Positions 25,627-34,736 of a stretch of 49,467 bases of DNA are shown piece by piece. Under the pieces are notes generated by a model. That model did no database searches. It saw only the letters and a program-made list of their open reading frames with translations, and was not told where the DNA came from. The translations under genes and the position numbers were made by a program. This DNA comes from Rhodovastum atsumiense (GTDB lineage: Bacteria; Pseudomonadota; Alphaproteobacteria; Acetobacterales; Acetobacteraceae). The stretch is taken from NCBI GenBank assembly GCA_026225115.1, contig JAMFSE010000106.1, positions 1-49,467 of the forward strand, read 5' to 3'. Numbering within the stretch: the first letter of the stretch is position 1; each line of letters starts with the position of its first letter.

Positions 25627-28425
25627 CTACTTCTTCTCCAGCTCATGTCCTATCCCGAAAATCTCGCGCAAAAATCCGGGGGTTAGCGCAGAGAGCGGGT
25701 TGACCGAAATTTTCGGATTGGCGGTGGTGCCGGTCATGCTGTAGCGCATGGCGAACAGCCCGCCGCCCTTCTCGGGGCTGAACAATCTGCCGATCAGCGG
25801 TATTTTCCCCGGTAACGCGTTCAACCCGTAGGCCGGCACCACGGTGCCGTGAATATCGTAGACGCCGGCGTTGAGATCGACTGTCCCCGAAGCCGTGAAG
25901 CCCAGGGTGGCCGCGTAGGCGCGGGCGCTCTTCAAGGTCATCACGCCGCCCTCGAGACTGAAGGGGGCAATGAGTTTTTTGAACGGCATGCCGGGGCCCG
26001 ATGTCGCATCCGGGATGCCGAAGACCGTGATCGCTTCCAGCAGTTTCGCTACCGCGGGGGCCTTGAGTAAACGGAAATTCGTCAGCGTGGTTTTGCCGGA
26101 AAGCAAAATACCGGTGCCGTAGCTGGCGTCGAAATCCAGATTGCCGCCGCTTAGCTGGCTATAGGCGCCAATGGCGCGCAACAGCTCCCCGCCATCCGCT
26201 GTTTTCAGCTGCAGCTGCTCCTGGTCGCCCGGCTGCGTGCCCGGCACCGCCTGAATGGAGAGATTAACCGGCTGGCCGGAAACAAGCATGCCGGTGGCCG
26301 TGGCATCGAACACCGAGCTGCCCTCGCCGTCGCCTTCAAAATCGAAATTGCCGAGCTCGGATGCCGGCGCTTTCGCCAGCAGCAAATGGTCGAAATGCGC
26401 CGTCGCGCGCCACGGAATTCCGGATGGCGGTTGCGGGTTCCCGGCCATCGCGCTTTGCGGTGCGGCCGGTGCGGCCGGTGCCGCCGGTGCCGCCGGTGCC
26501 GCCGGCGCGGTAAGCTCAGCCACCGGCTTCGGCGTTACCGATTTCGGCGGGTTTATCGCCGAGGAAGCATCCAGCATGTTGCCGAAGAAATCGAACCGCC
26601 ATGGGTCACCCTTGCGCGCCGGCAGGACAATTCTGCCGGCGCCCTCGGTATTGCCGATCTGAACATGACCGAGATTGATCCCGCCCGCCGACGCCTGGCT
26701 TTCGATATCGAGCCCGGGTGCCCAGGCATCGATGGTGACGATCCGGCTGATACCGGTGAAATTCTGCCCTTCGATGCTGGCCGAAAATTCAAATTTTCCA
26801 GGCGTGCCCACCGCTTTGCTCCAGCCGAAGACCGGCAGCGTTATGGCAACCGGCGTCAGGTCGCCGCTGACCGTCAGGCTGCGCGACAGCGATGGCGTGG
26901 TGCCGATCCGCACATCCAGCGGCACCGCGCCGGTGAGCGCCGCATCCGGATTCAGCCCGAACGAGGACAATGTCCTGGCGGTGATCGCGCTTTTCATCTC
27001 GAACTTGAAACTGCCCGGTCCGAACAGCGCCGAGCTGGTGATGCGGGCCGGCTCGCCGGCGAGCATCGCCGAGCCTGCCACATCGAGCCCCTTGGTGGTG
27101 ACGTTGATATTCAGCGCGCCCTGCCGCAGCGACAAATGTTCGACCGGCAGCGGAACCAGCACATTCGTCAACTTCGCCGCCACTTTCAGCGCGACGTCAT
27201 CGATGGTGAGTTTGTTCTTGAACGGCAGCACCATGTCGATTGCGCCGGTCATGTCGCCGGTGGCGCCCAACACCGGCTGCGGCATGGTTTTCAGCAATTC
27301 CAGAGGCGGCGCGCCAAGCACCGCGAAGGCGCTGGGGATGCTGCCACTGACCGGAATATGCAGCGTGCCGGTCTGGTCACGTTGCGCGACGCCGGCGATA
27401 TGCATGCTGGCCCCGGTCAGGGTAATGCCGCCAAGTGCGCCGTGATCGGCGGCGATCTCAATATTGTCGGGATCGGTTAGCGCAAGGCTGCCGGACAGAT
27501 CCGTTATCGGCTGGGCGCCCGGCAACCAGGTCAGGGTGAGATCCTGGGCTTTGAAACTGCCCGAGGCGTTCTTCAGCGTCAGGTTGGCGAGGTGGCGCGA
27601 CGCGCTGAAGGTGAAGGTGAAGTTCGGCGCATCCGCGGTGCCGGCGATGATATTTTTCGTCACCCAGTCACGGGTTTGCGGCACCAGTTGCAAGGGCCAG
27701 TAATGCGGCAGGTCCTGCGCCTGCACGGCATTGCCGGTAATATTGAGCGTGCCTTGCCAGAACTTGTCACGATGCGCGGCGCCGGACACGCGGAGTACCG
27801 GGGCGCTGCCGCCGATTGGCGTCAGGCTGAACTGGCCATCCGTCAGCGTCACGTTTTTCGGCGTGAAGTGAACCAGGAATTTAGCCCCGGACAGCGGCCA
27901 GGCCATCCCCGGAGGCCCAAGCCCGCCGGCCCCGAGGGTTACCCATAAATTGGCCTCGGTGAGCGTGAAGCTGCGGCCGAGGTGAATACCGGCCAGCATC
28001 GAGACCGGCACATCGGCGCCGGCGAAACGGGCATCGGTGCTGTTGACGTAAACCGTCGCATCCTTGCTGAAAAACTCGGCAGGGGTCAGCTCCAGCCTGG
28101 CATCCGGTATGGCCGCCAGCTGCGCGCCGCTGGTATTGCGCACGGTGATTCTGCCCAGCTGCAGGTACAAAGGCGCGCCGCCGCCTTTTTTATAACCGCT
28201 CCAGCCCAGCGCCGCCGAGCCGACATTGATGTCGATATCCTCGCCCGACACCGCATTTGCCAGCAGCGTCGTGATCCAGGGAATTTGCAGCGGCCCGTGT
28301 GAGAGCCGGAACGCCAGCCCGCCCAGCAGCAATGCCAGCACCAGGAACAACGTGATGAGGAACATGCCCAGCAGATGTAGGAACCCGCCAATCGTCCGCC
28401 CCGCTTGACCGGCGAGCCGCTTCAT
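25627..28425 (-). CDS. Large AsmA/YhdP-like envelope protein (DUF3971 type)
   Basis: A protein of about 932 residues with one N-terminal membrane anchor (FLITLFLVLALLLGGLAFRL, about residues 22-41) and a very long periplasmic beta-rich part. The repeating strands, with frequent DLSGSLALTD- and GATGDMTGAIDM-like units, and a C-terminal AsmA-like end (FTASGTVDLNAGVYDIHGTV, then VPAYGLNALPGKIPLIGRLF) fit the AsmA/TamB/YhdP group. These are proposed to bridge the periplasm for phospholipid movement. A Pro-Ala repeat interrupts it (26462-26506). ATG at 28425 is chosen, since it begins just before the membrane helix; the frame is open further but would overlap glnE. Confidence 0.8.
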   Translation of the reverse strand: MKRLAGQAGRTIGGFLHLLGMFLITLFLVLALLLGGLAFRLSHGPLQIPWITTLLANAVSGEDIDINVGSAALGWSGYKKGGGAPLYLQLGRITVRNTSGAQLAAIPDARLELTPAEFFSKDATVYVNSTDARFAGADVPVSMLAGIHLGRSFTLTEANLWVTLGAGGLGPPGMAWPLSGAKFLVHFTPKNVTLTDGQFSLTPIGGSAPVLRVSGAAHRDKFWQGTLNITGNAVQAQDLPHYWPLQLVPQTRDWVTKNIIAGTADAPNFTFTFSASRHLANLTLKNASGSFKAQDLTLTWLPGAQPITDLSGSLALTDPDNIEIAADHGALGGITLTGASMHIAGVAQRDQTGTLHIPVSGSIPSAFAVLGAPPLELLKTMPQPVLGATGDMTGAIDMVLPFKNKLTIDDVALKVAAKLTNVLVPLPVEHLSLRQGALNINVTTKGLDVAGSAMLAGEPARITSSALFGPGSFKFEMKSAITARTLSSFGLNPDAALTGAVPLDVRIGTTPSLSRSLTVSGDLTPVAITLPVFGWSKAVGTPGKFEFSASIEGQNFTGISRIVTIDAWAPGLDIESQASAGGINLGHVQIGNTEGAGRIVLPARKGDPWRFDFFGNMLDASSAINPPKSVTPKPVAELTAPAAPAAPAAPAAPAAPQSAMAGNPQPPSGIPWRATAHFDHLLLAKAPASELGNFDFEGDGEGSSVFDATATGMLVSGQPVNLSIQAVPGTQPGDQEQLQLKTADGGELLRAIGAYSQLSGGNLDFDASYGTGILLSGKTTLTNFRLLKAPAVAKLLEAITVFGIPDATSGPGMPFKKLIAPFSLEGGVMTLKSARAYAATLGFTASGTVDLNAGVYDIHGTVVPAYGLNALPGKIPLIGRLFSPEKGGGLFAMRYSMTGTTANPKISVNPLSALTPGFLREIFGIGHELEKK
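26462..26506. repeat. Five tandem 9-bp units encoding Ala-Ala-Pro linker
   Basis: Units of GCGGCCGGT or GCCGCCGGT repeat five times in the plus strand. On the coding minus strand they encode Pro-Ala-Ala repeats inside the AsmA-like protein, a flexible linker. Number of units is likely to vary between strains by slippage. Confidence 0.8.
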
Positions 28426-28442
28426 CCTGTCTTGTGCCGCAA

Positions 28443-31298
28443 ATGACGCCCGAGTCGAACCTGTCCCAAAAATTCCCGCCGCCGGCTGAACCGGAGGCGG
28501 CGGCAAGGCTGGCGGAGCGATTCGTCGCACTGGGCGGGGCGGGGCGGCGCTTCGCCAAAACTGCGGAAGGTACTGCTCTGCTCGCAGCGCTCGGCGGCAA
28601 TGCCCCCTACCTCGCCGACCTGGCGCTGGCAGAACCCGGCACGCTGATCGGCGCCATCGTAAAAGGCCCGGATGTCACTTTCGACTCGGTGATGCGCGAG
28701 CTGCAGCTGCTGCCGCTGCGCACCACCCGGCATCTGCTGATGCGGGCGCTGCGGGTGGCCAAGCGCCGCGCCGCGCTGACGATCGCGATTGCCGATATCG
28801 GCGGCATGTGGAACCTGGCCGAGGTCACGGCGGCGCTCTCCGGCCTGGCGGCCGGCGCGCTTGGCGTCACCATCAACTTTCTGCTGCGCGAACTGCATGA
28901 CCGCAAAATTATCAAACTGCCCGCGCCCTCGCAGCCCAGCCAGAACAGCGGTTTTGTCGCTTTGGCGCTCGGCAAGCTCGGCGCCGGAGAACTCAACTAT
29001 TCGTCCGATATTGACCTCGTTCTACTCTATGACCCGGAGAATCCCGTTTATCCCGCGCAAGCGCAACCCGTCATGGCAAGATTAGCGCGCGATCTCGTTA
29101 GTCTACTTAGTGACCGCGACGAAAACGGCTATGTTTTTCGGGTGGATTTACGGCTGCGGCCAAACCCTGCGGCGACACCGGCGGTGGTCTCGCTGCCGGC
29201 GGCACTCAGCTATTACGAAAGCCAGGGCCGCACCTGGGAACGCGCGGCGTTTTCCAAAGCCCGGCCGATCGCCGGCGACGTGACGTTGGGTGCAAAATTC
29301 CTGCTCGCCATCCGGCCCTTCATCTGGCGCAAGCATCTGGATTTTGCAGCGATCGCCGATATTCACGGCATGAAGCGGCAGATCGACATCCGTGAGGATG
29401 CCACCAGCCCTGCCGGGCCGAATTCGCTGCTGGGACATGACGTGAAGCTCGGCCGTGGCGGCATTCGCGAAATCGAATTCATCGTCCAGACGCTGAGCCT
29501 GGTATGGGGCGGCCAGGACCCGGATTTGCGAATCCCGGAAACCATGAAGGCGCTGCCGGCTTTGGCCAAGGCAAAGCATCTGCCGGCCCAGGCTGCCAAG
29601 GAGCTTGGCGTTGCCTACCAGACGCTGCGCAAGGTCGAGCACCGCCTGCAAATGGTCGCCGACCGCCAGACCCACGCGCTACCCAATACCGAGGCGGGAC
29701 TACGCGCCTTCGCCATTTTTCTCGGCGAGCCGGATTTTCTGAAAACCTTCCCGAAATTGCTGGAGCGCGTGCAAGGACATTTCGCGGCGTTTTTCGATGC
29801 CGGGGAGGACCATGCCGGCATCGACCCGGGCGCCGCGGGCAAGGCGCCGGAAGCTTTCACCGCCAGGCTCATTGCCCTCGGCTTTACCGATGCGCAGCAT
29901 GTCGCCGAGCGTCTGCGGGCCTGGGCCAATGGCGACGTGCCGGCCCTGCGTTCCGAGCGTGCGCGCGAACTGCTGGAATCGCTGCGCCCGGCTCTGCTGG
30001 CCGCCCTCGCCCGGCAGGCGGATCCGGACCGGGCATTCATTCGCTTCGATACGCTGATCTCCCGGCAGCGCGCCGGCATTCAGCTGCTCTCGCTGTTCCA
30101 GCACAACCCGGCGCTGCTGGGCCGGCTGGCGGCCGTGCTGGGCGCCGCCCCGGCGCTGGCGGAGCATCTGGCGCAGGACGCGCAGGCGCTGGAAGCCTTG
30201 CTGGCCCCGGCCGCGCGCTTTGCCGCCCCCAAACCGATTCTGCGCCGCCTGCTAAAGGAGGCCGGCGACCTGGAAGAAGCCGTCGACATCACCCGGCGCT
30301 TTGTCCGGCGTGAGGAATTTCATCTCTCCGTCGCCACCTTGGAAGCCAGGCTCGACGCGGATGAGGCGGGCAGGCTGCGCAGCAATCTGGCGGCAGCGGC
30401 CATCGGCCTGTTGTTGCCGCGGATCATCACCCAGCATGAAACCCGCTATGGCCGCATCAAGGGCATGAAATTCGGCGTCGTGGCGCTTGGCAAAGCCGGG
30501 GGAAACGAAATGCTGGCGGGCTCCGACCTCGACCTGATGCTGATCTACGATCACGCGAAACTGGACAGTGCACCCACGCAATATTTCGTCCGCCTCGCCC
30601 ATGCGCTGACCGGCGCCCTGACCGCGCAGGGCCCGGAAGGGCCGATCTACAAAGTGGATATGCGGCTGCGGCCATCCGGCAATCAGGGGCCGGTCGCGGT
30701 GTCCCTGGCCGCCTTCCGGCGCTACCACGCGGCGGAATCCTGGGTCTGGGAACGCCTCGCCCTCACCCGTTCGCGCGTCCTCACCGCAACGCCCGGCTTT
30801 CAGGCCATCCTCGCCGGTGAAATCCTCCTGGCGCTGACCCGCAGCCAGGAGGCCGCCACGATCCGCAGCGAAACGCATGCGATGCTGACTAAGCTGAACG
30901 CCGAAATCGCGCCCGCCGGCCCCTGGGATGTGAAATATCGCAAAGGCGGCATGATCGAGCTCGCCTTCATTGCCGAAGCCCTGCAACTGATCCATGGCCC
31001 CGCGCAGCCGGACCTCTTCCGCGCCAATACCGCGCAGGCCTTGCGAGCCCTGCAAAGCGCCGGACATCTTTCGAAATCCGACTCAACCTTGCTGCAGGAT
31101 GCCGATTTCCTGTGGCGCACTATCCAGGGCATCGACCGCATCACCGGCCTGCGCGACCAGGACATCGACCCGCCACCCACCATGCTGGCGCCGCTGCTGC
31201 GCGCCACCGGCACCGGCAGCCTCGCCGAACTGCGCGCCACCATGGCGCAAGCCGAAGACGACGTGCATGATTGTTTCATGCGTAATATAAGTAAGTAG
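28443..31298 (+). CDS. glnE: Bifunctional glutamine synthetase adenylyltransferase/deadenylase
   Basis: A protein of about 951 residues that attaches AMP to, and removes it from, glutamine synthetase according to nitrogen status and PII. It has two nucleotidyltransferase domains: the N-terminal deadenylase with YSSDIDLVLLYD (about 186-198) and the C-terminal adenylylase with LAGSDLDLMLIYD. GRGGIREIEFIVQTLSLVWG and KGGMIELAFIAEALQLIHG lie in the matching C-terminal subdomains. A GTG at 28434 is an alternative start. The start is only 17 bp from that of the divergent AsmA-like gene. The stop codon lies inside a family A repeat. Confidence 0.96.
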   Translation: MTPESNLSQKFPPPAEPEAAARLAERFVALGGAGRRFAKTAEGTALLAALGGNAPYLADLALAEPGTLIGAIVKGPDVTFDSVMRELQLLPLRTTRHLLMRALRVAKRRAALTIAIADIGGMWNLAEVTAALSGLAAGALGVTINFLLRELHDRKIIKLPAPSQPSQNSGFVALALGKLGAGELNYSSDIDLVLLYDPENPVYPAQAQPVMARLARDLVSLLSDRDENGYVFRVDLRLRPNPAATPAVVSLPAALSYYESQGRTWERAAFSKARPIAGDVTLGAKFLLAIRPFIWRKHLDFAAIADIHGMKRQIDIREDATSPAGPNSLLGHDVKLGRGGIREIEFIVQTLSLVWGGQDPDLRIPETMKALPALAKAKHLPAQAAKELGVAYQTLRKVEHRLQMVADRQTHALPNTEAGLRAFAIFLGEPDFLKTFPKLLERVQGHFAAFFDAGEDHAGIDPGAAGKAPEAFTARLIALGFTDAQHVAERLRAWANGDVPALRSERARELLESLRPALLAALARQADPDRAFIRFDTLISRQRAGIQLLSLFQHNPALLGRLAAVLGAAPALAEHLAQDAQALEALLAPAARFAAPKPILRRLLKEAGDLEEAVDITRRFVRREEFHLSVATLEARLDADEAGRLRSNLAAAAIGLLLPRIITQHETRYGRIKGMKFGVVALGKAGGNEMLAGSDLDLMLIYDHAKLDSAPTQYFVRLAHALTGALTAQGPEGPIYKVDMRLRPSGNQGPVAVSLAAFRRYHAAESWVWERLALTRSRVLTATPGFQAILAGEILLALTRSQEAATIRSETHAMLTKLNAEIAPAGPWDVKYRKGGMIELAFIAEALQLIHGPAQPDLFRANTAQALRALQSAGHLSKSDSTLLQDADFLWRTIQGIDRITGLRDQDIDPPPTMLAPLLRATGTGSLAELRATMAQAEDDVHDCFMRNISK

Positions 31299-31424
31299 CC
31301 GCTTTTTTGAAAAAAGCGGCGCAAAAAACTTCTGTTACTCTGCGGCATGGGCTGTGACGGCGACAGAGCCCATGCCCCAGATTGACAAAAGTTTTTTGGT
31401 TCTTTTTTTCACAAAAGAACTGTT
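31293..31424 (+). repeat. Family A three-hairpin palindromic repeat, copy A5
   Basis: This is the best-formed copy. The left hairpin is GCCGCTTTTTTG-AAAAAAGCGGC (31298-31320). The centre pairs GGCATGGGCT with AGCCCATGCC (about 31343-31376) as a perfect 10-bp stem. The right hairpin is GGTTCTTTTTTTCACAAAAG-AAC. The copy begins in the last codons of glnE, so the TAG stop of glnE (31296-31298) is part of the repeat. It ends about 27 bp before the bcp start. Confidence 0.75.
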
Positions 31425-31450
31425 TATTTTTAACTTGGGAGACAAATTTT

Positions 31451-31918
31451 ATGAGTATTTCTGAAGGCGGTAAAGCGCCGGATTTCTCGTTACCCGCTTC
31501 GGGTGGGCGCACCGTCTCCCTGGCGTCGCTGAAGGGCAAGCCCTTCGTGCTGTATTTCTACCCTCGCGCCGACACGCCGGGTTGCACCAAGGAGGCTTGC
31601 GCTTTTGAGGAAGCTTTGCCGCAGCTTGGGAAGGTCGGGGTTACGGTGATTGGGGTGTCGAAAGACAAGATGCCGCCGATCGAAAAATTCGCCGCCAAGT
31701 ATAATCTTACTTTTCCGCTGGCTTCCGACCCGGAGGCGAAGACCATCGAGGCCTATGGCGCCTGGCAGGAAAAATCGATGTACGGCAAAAAATACATGGG
31801 CATCGAACGCTCAACGGTGCTGGTCGACAAGACTGGAAAGATCGCCAAAATCTGGCCGAAGGTAAAGGTTGATGGCCATGCGGCGGATGTTTTGAAAGCG
31901 GTACAGGGCTTAGGTTAA
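31451..31918 (+). CDS. bcp: Thioredoxin-dependent peroxiredoxin, BCP/PrxQ type
   Basis: A 155-residue cytoplasmic peroxiredoxin that reduces hydrogen peroxide and organic peroxides. The peroxidatic cysteine is in YPRADTPGCTKEACAFEE, and the second cysteine five residues later is the usual resolving residue of atypical 2-Cys PrxQ. The start at 31451 has TTGGGAGA upstream; an earlier ATG at 31382 lies in the repeat and is unlikely. The 3' end overlaps the end of the convergent DUF707 gene by 9 bp. Confidence 0.94.
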   Translation: MSISEGGKAPDFSLPASGGRTVSLASLKGKPFVLYFYPRADTPGCTKEACAFEEALPQLGKVGVTVIGVSKDKMPPIEKFAAKYNLTFPLASDPEAKTIEAYGAWQEKSMYGKKYMGIERSTVLVDKTGKIAKIWPKVKVDGHAADVLKAVQGLG

Positions 31919-32695
31919 GCTCGATTTCGGCTTCAGCCGGTATAAAATCGCCTGCCATATGTTGATGTGGACTCGTGACAGCTCCCTTATATCGGCTTTC
32001 TCGATTCCATGGTTTGCCATCACCTGGTTCCTCTCCGAGGTGGGATCGACGCCGCTTGTTTCCAGCAGCTTGTAAAGTGACCCTGTGCGTAGCGCCCTGG
32101 TATGCGTTACGCAAACGGAATCGATGATCGCGAGCCTGCTCCCGTTTTTCGCAAGCAGTCTTGGCCAGATATGGCTGATGCCCCAGCCGGAAAAACTATC
32201 GCCGAAGGTCGCATGGCAAACCGCGAGCGCCCTTCTCGAGAATACCGGGCACATGTTTTCGACAAAACTGGTGCGCCGGTAACGGAGCCCGGCAACCGGC
32301 GCGGTGATGGGGTAGGAGATCGGCCCGTTGATCGCCGGCTGCGCCAGATCGAACCCATGGCGATCACAGCATATGAACAATGCATTCCAAACCGAAGCCG
32401 GCGCCGCGAGATCGTCATCGGCGAAGCAGACATAGTCGTATTTTTCGCGCAAATGCGGATTGTTCCGCATGATCTCATGATAAGCCGGCCAGGGCGGCCC
32501 GGTCATGACATGGTAGTATTCGCCATCATCGCTGTATTCGCCGCCGACGTTTCCGAAATAGGATACCAGAAGATCAAAATGTCGTTCGCTATTCGCATCG
32601 ATCCAGTTGCGGTGCAGCGACTCTTCGCCGGCGCGCACCGCCAGCAGATAGCGCCGGCCGGCATCCGGTTTCAACTGTTTCAGCCGATCGGGCAT
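31910..32695 (-). CDS. DUF707 family glycosyltransferase-like protein
   Basis: A 261-residue protein matching the DUF707 family, whose members look like glycosyltransferases. It has the opening RYLLAVRAGEESLHRNWI, a nucleotide-sugar-like DDD in YDYVCFADDDLAAPASVWNA, and later FSGWGISHIWPRLLAKNGSR with VCVTHTRALRTGSLY. No signal or membrane segment is seen. It starts one base after the aldo/keto reductase gene and so probably belongs to the same transcript. The acceptor is unknown. Confidence 0.75.
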   Translation of the reverse strand: MPDRLKQLKPDAGRRYLLAVRAGEESLHRNWIDANSERHFDLLVSYFGNVGGEYSDDGEYYHVMTGPPWPAYHEIMRNNPHLREKYDYVCFADDDLAAPASVWNALFICCDRHGFDLAQPAINGPISYPITAPVAGLRYRRTSFVENMCPVFSRRALAVCHATFGDSFSGWGISHIWPRLLAKNGSRLAIIDSVCVTHTRALRTGSLYKLLETSGVDPTSERNQVMANHGIEKADIRELSRVHINIWQAILYRLKPKSSLT

Positions 32696-32696
32696 T

Positions 32697-33647
32697 TCAG
32701 GCGCTGGCGTCGTCCAGGGCCGCGATGACCTGGCCGTCCAATTGCAGCGCCGCCGCCTTCACCAGATCCTCCAGCTGCGTCAGGCTGGTGGCGCTGGCGA
32801 TGGGGGCGGTGATGCTCGGCCGGGCGATCAGCCAGGCAAGTGCTACCTGCGCCGGCGTTGCGTTCAGCCGCGCTGCCTGTTCGCGCAGCGCGTCGACCAC
32901 TGCAAGTCCTTTGGGGTTCAGATATCGCTTGACGGAACCGCCCCTGGCCTGGTGGCTGGCGAGGTCGGATTCGCTTTTGTATTTGCCGGTGAGAAACCCA
33001 GCCGCGAGGCTGTAGTAATTGATCACGCCGATATCTTCGGCGAGGCAAAGCGGCTCCAGCTCGGACTCAAATCCGGCACGCGCCACCAGATTATATTCGG
33101 GCTGCAGCGATTCATATCTCGGCAGCCCGTGCCGCTTGCTCACCTCCAGCGCTTCGGACAGCCGGGCAGCGGAAAAGTTGGAAGCGCCGATGGCCCGCAC
33201 CTTGCCCGCGGCGATCAGCCCGGCGAATGCCTCCAGCGTTTCTTCCAGCGGTGTTTCGGCATCATCACGATGCGCCTGGTAGAGGTCGATATAATCGGTT
33301 TGCAGCCGCTTCAGGGAATCCTCCACCGCCGCCGTGATCCAGGCTTTGGACAGACCCGTTTTACCGTCCCCCATATCCATTCCGCATTTGGTCGCGATGA
33401 TAACCTTGTCGCGGTTACCGCGGCCTTTCAGCCAGGCGCCGATAATGGTCTCCGACTCGCCGCCGACATGTCCGGGCAGAAACCGCGTGTAGACATCCGC
33501 CGTGTCGATCGCATCCAGCCCGGATCCGACAAGCGCATCGAGTATTTTGAAACCGGCAGCCTCATCCAGGCTCCAGCCGAACACATTGGCGCCGAACATG
33601 ATCGGCGGCAGCGTCAGTCCGGATTTTCCAAGCGGCTTCCTGATCAA
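32697..33647 (-). CDS. Aldo/keto reductase
   Basis: A 316-residue NADPH-dependent reductase with a TIM barrel. The catalytic tetrad parts are visible: DAIDTADVYTRF (Asp, Tyr), IIATKCGMDMG (Lys) and DLYQAHRDDAETP (His). The C-terminal half has the cofactor-binding pattern ALAWLIARPSITAPIASATS. Its TTG start overlaps the stop of the alcohol dehydrogenase-like gene (TTGA). The substrate is unknown; the pair with a zinc-type dehydrogenase suggests detoxification or carbonyl metabolism. Confidence 0.92.
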   Translation of the reverse strand: MIRKPLGKSGLTLPPIMFGANVFGWSLDEAAGFKILDALVGSGLDAIDTADVYTRFLPGHVGGESETIIGAWLKGRGNRDKVIIATKCGMDMGDGKTGLSKAWITAAVEDSLKRLQTDYIDLYQAHRDDAETPLEETLEAFAGLIAAGKVRAIGASNFSAARLSEALEVSKRHGLPRYESLQPEYNLVARAGFESELEPLCLAEDIGVINYYSLAAGFLTGKYKSESDLASHQARGGSVKRYLNPKGLAVVDALREQAARLNATPAQVALAWLIARPSITAPIASATSLTQLEDLVKAAALQLDGQVIAALDDASA

Positions 33648-34657
33648 TTCGTGAACCCTTCGAGGACCATCTTGCCGCGTGCCGTACCGGCCTCGATGGC
33701 GGCGTGGGCGCGCTTCAGATTGGTTGCGTTGATGGCGCCGAAATTTTCCGTCATCGTCGTGCGCAATGTGCCGTTATCGACCAGATGCGCGATCGCCTCC
33801 AGCGTGCGGTGCTGGACGCTGATGTTTTTGGATTTCTGCATGCCGCGCGCGAAAACATATTCGGTGTGGATCGAGGCGGATTTTTCCCAGAGTGAGGAGA
33901 TGCTGAGCGGCGCGCCGCGTTCCAGAATGCCGATCGCCCCATCCGGCGCCACCAGCCGGGTCATCTCCGTCCAATGCGCTTCTTCATGCGTGGTGCAAAA
34001 AATATAGTCGGGCTGCGCGAGATCCAGCACTGCAAGTTGCTTTGCCATGTCCTGGCGATGGCTGATGACATGATGCGCGCCCAGCGATTTGCACCATTCT
34101 TCCGTCTCCGGCCGCGAGGCCGTGGCGATGACGGTAAGATCAGTCAGTTCCGCCGCCAGCTGAATGGCGATCGAGCCGACGCCGCCGGCGCCGCCGATGA
34201 TGAGGAGATTGCCGCCGACGGATTGGTCGCGCGGAATTTTGAAGCGCTCGAACAGCATCTCCCAGGCGGTCAGCCCGGTCAGCGGCAGTGCCGCGGATTG
34301 CGCGAAGGTGAGGGTTTTGGGCTTGCGGCCGACGATGCGCGCATCGACCAGCTGGAATTCAGCGTTGCTGCCGGGCCGGTTCGGCACGCCGGCATAATAG
34401 ACTTCGTCGCCGACGCCGAAATTCGTCACTTCGGTGCCGACGCCGCGGACGATGCCGGCGGCATCGAAACCGAGCACCCGCGGCACGCCGAGCGGATCGT
34501 CATAGCGGCGAATTTTGACATCGACCGGATTGACCGAGACTGCTTTTACCTCGACCAGCAAATCGTGATGCCGCGGATCCGGCGCCGGCAATTCGATATC
34601 GATAAGGGCATCTTCGGCGGTGATCGGTCTGGAATGCTCAAAAGCGACGGCTTTCAT
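33644..34657 (-). CDS. MDR-family (zinc-type alcohol dehydrogenase-like) oxidoreductase
   Basis: A 337-residue medium-chain dehydrogenase/reductase. The NADPH-binding motif GGAGGVGSIAIQLA lies around 155-170, with VDVKIRRYDDP and VLGFDAAGIVRGVGTEV in the catalytic domain. The cysteine cluster of the structural zinc is missing, so it is closer to the quinone oxidoreductase or ZADH2 branch than to true zinc alcohol dehydrogenases. It is first of three genes read leftward (this, aldo/keto reductase, DUF707). Confidence 0.9.
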   Translation of the reverse strand: MKAVAFEHSRPITAEDALIDIELPAPDPRHHDLLVEVKAVSVNPVDVKIRRYDDPLGVPRVLGFDAAGIVRGVGTEVTNFGVGDEVYYAGVPNRPGSNAEFQLVDARIVGRKPKTLTFAQSAALPLTGLTAWEMLFERFKIPRDQSVGGNLLIIGGAGGVGSIAIQLAAELTDLTVIATASRPETEEWCKSLGAHHVISHRQDMAKQLAVLDLAQPDYIFCTTHEEAHWTEMTRLVAPDGAIGILERGAPLSISSLWEKSASIHTEYVFARGMQKSKNISVQHRTLEAIAHLVDNGTLRTTMTENFGAINATNLKRAHAAIEAGTARGKMVLEGFTN

Positions 34658-34736
34658 CGTAACCCTTTCTAGCGTGGAATCCGGCTTGGATTTCTATTTA
34701 TGAGCGCTTTTCAACCGCGCTGATCAGACATAAGGC

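Noticed and set aside
26462-26506. Tandem 9-bp units as a CRISPR or regulatory repeat
   Set aside because: In-frame Ala-Ala-Pro codons inside a gene; a coding microsatellite.
31276-31539. Minus-strand frame across repeat A5
   Set aside because: Made mostly of the repeat read in reverse (KKNQKTF, LGHG); not a gene.
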